Origin: DASYUM01 sp036001225 | GTDB taxonomy: Bacteria > Methylomirabilota > Methylomirabilia > Rokubacteriales > DASRDR01 | Length of the DNA stretch: 28,491 nucleotides | Reading direction: 5' to 3' | NCBI GenBank assembly: GCA_036001225.1 | Contig: DASYUM010000018.1 | Span: 1-28,491, forward strand | In this document: positions 26,602 through 28,491 of the stretch, in pieces | Numbering within the stretch: position 1 is the stretch's first letter | Layout: every line of letters starts with the position of its first letter | Position numbers and translations under genes: made by a program | The notes under the pieces: generated by a model | Told to the model about the DNA's origin: nothing | Databases searched by the model: none | The model's input: only the letters and a program-made list of their open reading frames with translations

Positions 26602-27486
26602 TCAGACGCGGTACCACGTCAGCTCGTCGGCGACGGCGACCGGGCCGGCGAAGGTTGCCCGCGCTTCGGCCACGTGAGTGGCCAGCGCGCGGTGGTGCGG
26701 GTAACCGATGTGGGCGAGCACCAGCCGGCGCGCGGCCGCCTGGCGGGCGACCTCCCCGGCCTCGCGCGCGGTGGAGTGCCACTGGGTGGGGTCGGGCCGG
26801 ACGAAGGTCGCCTCGTGGACGAGGACGGTGGCGTCGCGGGCCAGCGCCGCCACCGCCGCGCACGGCCGGGTGTCGGAGGAGTAGACCACGCTTCGGCCGC
26901 CGGCATCGACCCGCACCGCCAGGTTCGGCATGCGGCCGTGGACATTCGGCGACGCCGTCACCAGGAGGTCGCCGGTCGCCAGGACCTCGACACCCTCCCG
27001 CGGCTCGACGCCGGTGACCGCAACCGCGAGGCCGTCGGGCTGGACGAGCCCGAACAGGTCGAGGAGCTGGCCGATGAGCGGAACGTGCTCGGTCCGGCAA
27101 TAGACCGGCAACGGGTGGCGCCGGCCGAGGATCATGAGGCTCTGGACCAGCGCGGGCAGCCCGTAGACGTGGTCGGGGTGGGTGTGGGTCACGACGACCG
27201 CGCTCAACTCGAGCGGATCCAGGCCCAGCCGCCGGAGCTTCTGCACGGGACTACCGCCGACATCCACCAGGCAGACGGTGCCGCCCGCCCGCACGACGAG
27301 CGCGGTCGTGTCGCGCTCGGCCGACGGCACCGCGCCCGAGCTGCCGAGGCAGGCGAACGCCAGCCGGGCCGGGCCGGCCGCCGCCGGCGGCCGCGTCGGC
27401 GCGCGGCGCGCCGGCCGGCGCCGCGTGACGCGCGGGAGGGGCGGCCGTCGCCGTCGAACTCGCCGGGCTCGCGCGCCGCGTCGCAC
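26602..27486 (-). CDS. RNase Z-like MBL-fold metallohydrolase with Arg-rich N-terminus
   Basis: A 294-aa metallo-beta-lactamase-fold hydrolase. The family part begins at about residue 41 with LAFACLGSSGAVPSAERDTT; the zinc motif is H101-T-H103-P-D105-H106, followed by SPNVHGRMPN, VVYSSDTRPC, VLVHEATF and LAHIGYPHH, the order seen in RNase Z/ElaC-type and related phosphodiesterases. tRNA 3' processing is possible but not shown. The only usual start codon is GTG ending at 27486 (GGGAG about 6 nt upstream), which adds about 40 residues in which 16 of the first 32 are Arg. This stretch is encoded by very GC-rich palindromic DNA and may bind nucleic acid, or be untranslated if a non-standard start is used. 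It follows lgt by 13 nt and precedes the GGDEF gene by 17 nt. Confidence 0.83.
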   Translation of the reverse strand: MRRGARARRVRRRRPPLPRVTRRRPARRAPTRPPAAAGPARLAFACLGSSGAVPSAERDTTALVVRAGGTVCLVDVGGSPVQKLRRLGLDPLELSAVVVTHTHPDHVYGLPALVQSLMILGRRHPLPVYCRTEHVPLIGQLLDLFGLVQPDGLAVAVTGVEPREGVEVLATGDLLVTASPNVHGRMPNLAVRVDAGGRSVVYSSDTRPCAAVAALARDATVLVHEATFVRPDPTQWHSTAREAGEVARQAAARRLVLAHIGYPHHRALATHVAEARATFAGPVAVADELTWYRV

Positions 27487-27499
27487 GGGCGGCTCCCAC

Positions 27500-28318
27500 T
27501 CAGGCCGGCTGACGGCGGAGCAGGACGGGGATCCCGATCGCCGTGACCACCACCGCGATCACGCTGACGAGCTGCGCCGCCCGGAGGGGCCCGAGCATCA
27601 GGCTGTCGGTCCGGAGGCCTTCGATCCAGAACCGCCCCACCGAGTAGAGGCCAAGATAGGCGAGGAAGAGCGCGCCCGGCGCCCGCTGGAACCGCCGCCG
27701 CAGCGCGAACACCAGGACCAGGAAGACGCCGAAGTCCCACAGCGACTCGTAGAGGAACGTGGGGTGGAAGTACTCGGCTTCGATCAGCGGCGGCGGCCGG
27801 TGGGTCTCCGAGATGTAGAGCTTCCAGGGAAGGTCGGAGGGCCGGCCGAAGGCCTCCTCGTTGAAGAAGTTCCCCCAGCGCCCGATGGCCTGCCCGAGCG
27901 CGAGATAGGGAGCCACGATATCCAGGTATGTCAGCAGCGGCAGTCGGCGCCACCAGACATACAGGCCGCCGGCGAGGAGCCCCCCGATCAAGCCCCCGTG
28001 GATGGCCAGGCCGCCCTCCCACACCGCGAAGATCCGCCACGCGGGCTGCGTCTGGTAGTAATCGAGGCTGAACAGCACGTAATAGAGTCGGGCCCCGATC
28101 AGGGCCCCGATGATGGCGATCTCAGCCGCCTTGAGGAGATCGTCGGCTCGCTCGCCGCGCCGCGTGGCCTCCCGGAACGAGAGCCAGAGACCGAGCGCCA
28201 TAGCCGACGCCATGAGGATGCCGTACCAGCGCAGCGAGAACTGGACGGGCCCCACCAGCGGCAGGTCGGCGGGCAACCGGAAGGAAAACGCGATCGGACC
28301 CGGCGAGCGGAAGATCAT
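27500..28318 (-). CDS. lgt: Phosphatidylglycerol--prolipoprotein diacylglyceryl transferase
   Basis: Lgt moves a diacylglyceryl group from phosphatidylglycerol to the lipobox cysteine of prolipoproteins at the inner membrane. This 272-aa protein has about seven membrane helices, the conserved WEGGLAIHGGLIGG segment with H107, and the signature GRWGNFFNEEAFG containing R147, N150, N153 and E155, which correspond to the essential residues of the E. coli enzyme. The C-terminal region has GRFWIEGLRTDSL as usual. I use the ATG ending at 28318; an in-frame ATG ending at 28366 would only add a Pro/Gly-rich leader. It is the first gene of a probable operon lgt-MBL-GGDEF-exonuclease. Four to five predicted lipoproteins in this same window are likely clients. 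Confidence 0.95.
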   Translation of the reverse strand: MIFRSPGPIAFSFRLPADLPLVGPVQFSLRWYGILMASAMALGLWLSFREATRRGERADDLLKAAEIAIIGALIGARLYYVLFSLDYYQTQPAWRIFAVWEGGLAIHGGLIGGLLAGGLYVWWRRLPLLTYLDIVAPYLALGQAIGRWGNFFNEEAFGRPSDLPWKLYISETHRPPPLIEAEYFHPTFLYESLWDFGVFLVLVFALRRRFQRAPGALFLAYLGLYSVGRFWIEGLRTDSLMLGPLRAAQLVSVIAVVVTAIGIPVLLRRQPA

Positions 28319-28372
28319 CGGAGGGGGACTCCGCGCCCCTCCCAAGCGGCCAGATGGCGCGAACACGGCCCG

Positions 28373-28388
28373 CTCGAAGCGCTTCGAG
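28373..28388. promoter_or_regulatory. Perfect 16-bp palindrome upstream of lgt
   Basis: CTCGAAGCGCTTCGAG reads the same on both strands and lies 55-70 bp before the lgt start codon, downstream of a TATAAG box on the minus strand (28482-28477). A dimeric repressor could bind here. It could also form a hairpin in the lgt leader. Confidence 0.5.
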
Positions 28389-28412
28389 GTGCGCGCGGAG
28401 TGGGGCGACCGG

Positions 28413-28491
28413 TCACGGCATCTTCAGGATACGGTCGAGGTGCTGCACCACCCTGTCTGGCCTCCGACGTTGGCTTCTTATACCGGAGCGC
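28413..28491 (-). CDS. Possible C-terminal end of a gene, or short leader ORF
   Basis: A minus-strand frame enters from the right edge and ends with TGA at 28415-28413, with the last codons giving VVQHLDRILKMP. These final twelve codons use the host's preferred GC-ending codons, while the earlier ones include ATA, AGA and AGG. It may be the end of a protein lying outside the window or a short reading frame behind the TATAAG box. No family can be assigned. Confidence 0.22.
   Translation of the reverse strand, partial: RSGIRSQRRRPDRVVQHLDRILKMP

Noticed and set aside
1..28491. tRNA, rRNA, CRISPR arrays, transposases, phage or known antiphage defence systems
   Set aside because: Looked for on both strands; no T-arm-like motifs, spaced direct repeats, transposase motifs or structural phage genes were seen. 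The holin-like name at 16050 reflects the protein family only.

Overview
The window is a GC-rich, gene-dense stretch of a bacterial chromosome. The outer-membrane-type lipoproteins (a BamE-like SmpA/OmlA protein), the YqjD/YqjE-type membrane operon and Lgt point to a Gram-negative, diderm host. The gene mix (large zinc-ribbon/cyclase/AAA/TPR protein, tandem M20 hydrolases, PEP mutase-family enzyme, CoxD/CoxE-type pair, double-length ThyX) would fit an uncultured soil or subsurface lineage such as Candidatus Rokubacteria/Methylomirabilota. That placement is inference only; no rRNA or marker gene is present. I see no tRNA, rRNA, CRISPR array, IS element or prophage.

Layout. (1) 1-2261, minus strand: a MoxR/CoxD-like AAA ATPase, a Crp/Fnr regulator and a CoxE-like VWA protein cut by the left edge. 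(2) 2460-10605, plus strand: an M48 membrane protease, a PEP mutase/isocitrate lyase-family enzyme, a 1191-aa signalling protein and two tandem paralogous M20 amidohydrolases. (3) 10606-13075: a lipoprotein island in which two paralogous 'DSDGD' lipoproteins flank a third, unrelated secreted protein in AT-richer DNA. (4) 13148-18497, minus strand: a DUF6941-like protein, a 533-aa double ThyX, a three-gene YqjD/YqjE-like membrane operon, AzlCD and a cupin. (5) 18672-20745, plus strand: a secreted KynB-type cyclase and an orphan sugar-type periplasmic binding protein. (6) 20758-24915: a seven-repeat predicted beta-propeller divergent from a small six-cysteine secreted protein, then a BamE-like lipoprotein, a threonine synthase-like enzyme and a TIM-barrel amidohydrolase. 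(7) 24912-28318, minus strand: lgt, an RNase Z-like MBL hydrolase, a membrane GGDEF diguanylate cyclase and a PolB-type 3'-5' exonuclease, tightly packed.

How the parts fit. Second-messenger signalling recurs: a Crp-family receptor with an intact phosphate-binding cassette, a class III cyclase-domain protein, and a diguanylate cyclase with an intact I-site. Envelope functions dominate the rest: Lgt plus four to five predicted lipoproteins, an M48 protease, YqjD/E-like membrane proteins and secreted beta-rich proteins.

Expression signals. Promoters of the form TTGACA/TTGnnn, 16-18 bp, TAGnnT or TATnnT can be read at several genes. At three genes (M48 protease, ThyX, propeller) the -10 box lies so close to the start codon that the mRNAs should be leaderless or nearly so. 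Gene ends and some leaders carry strong GC hairpins without T-tracts. The items most worth following up are the double ThyX with catalytic motifs split between its halves, the duplicated lipoprotein family, the propeller/six-cysteine divergent pair, and the translationally coupled GGDEF-exonuclease pair.
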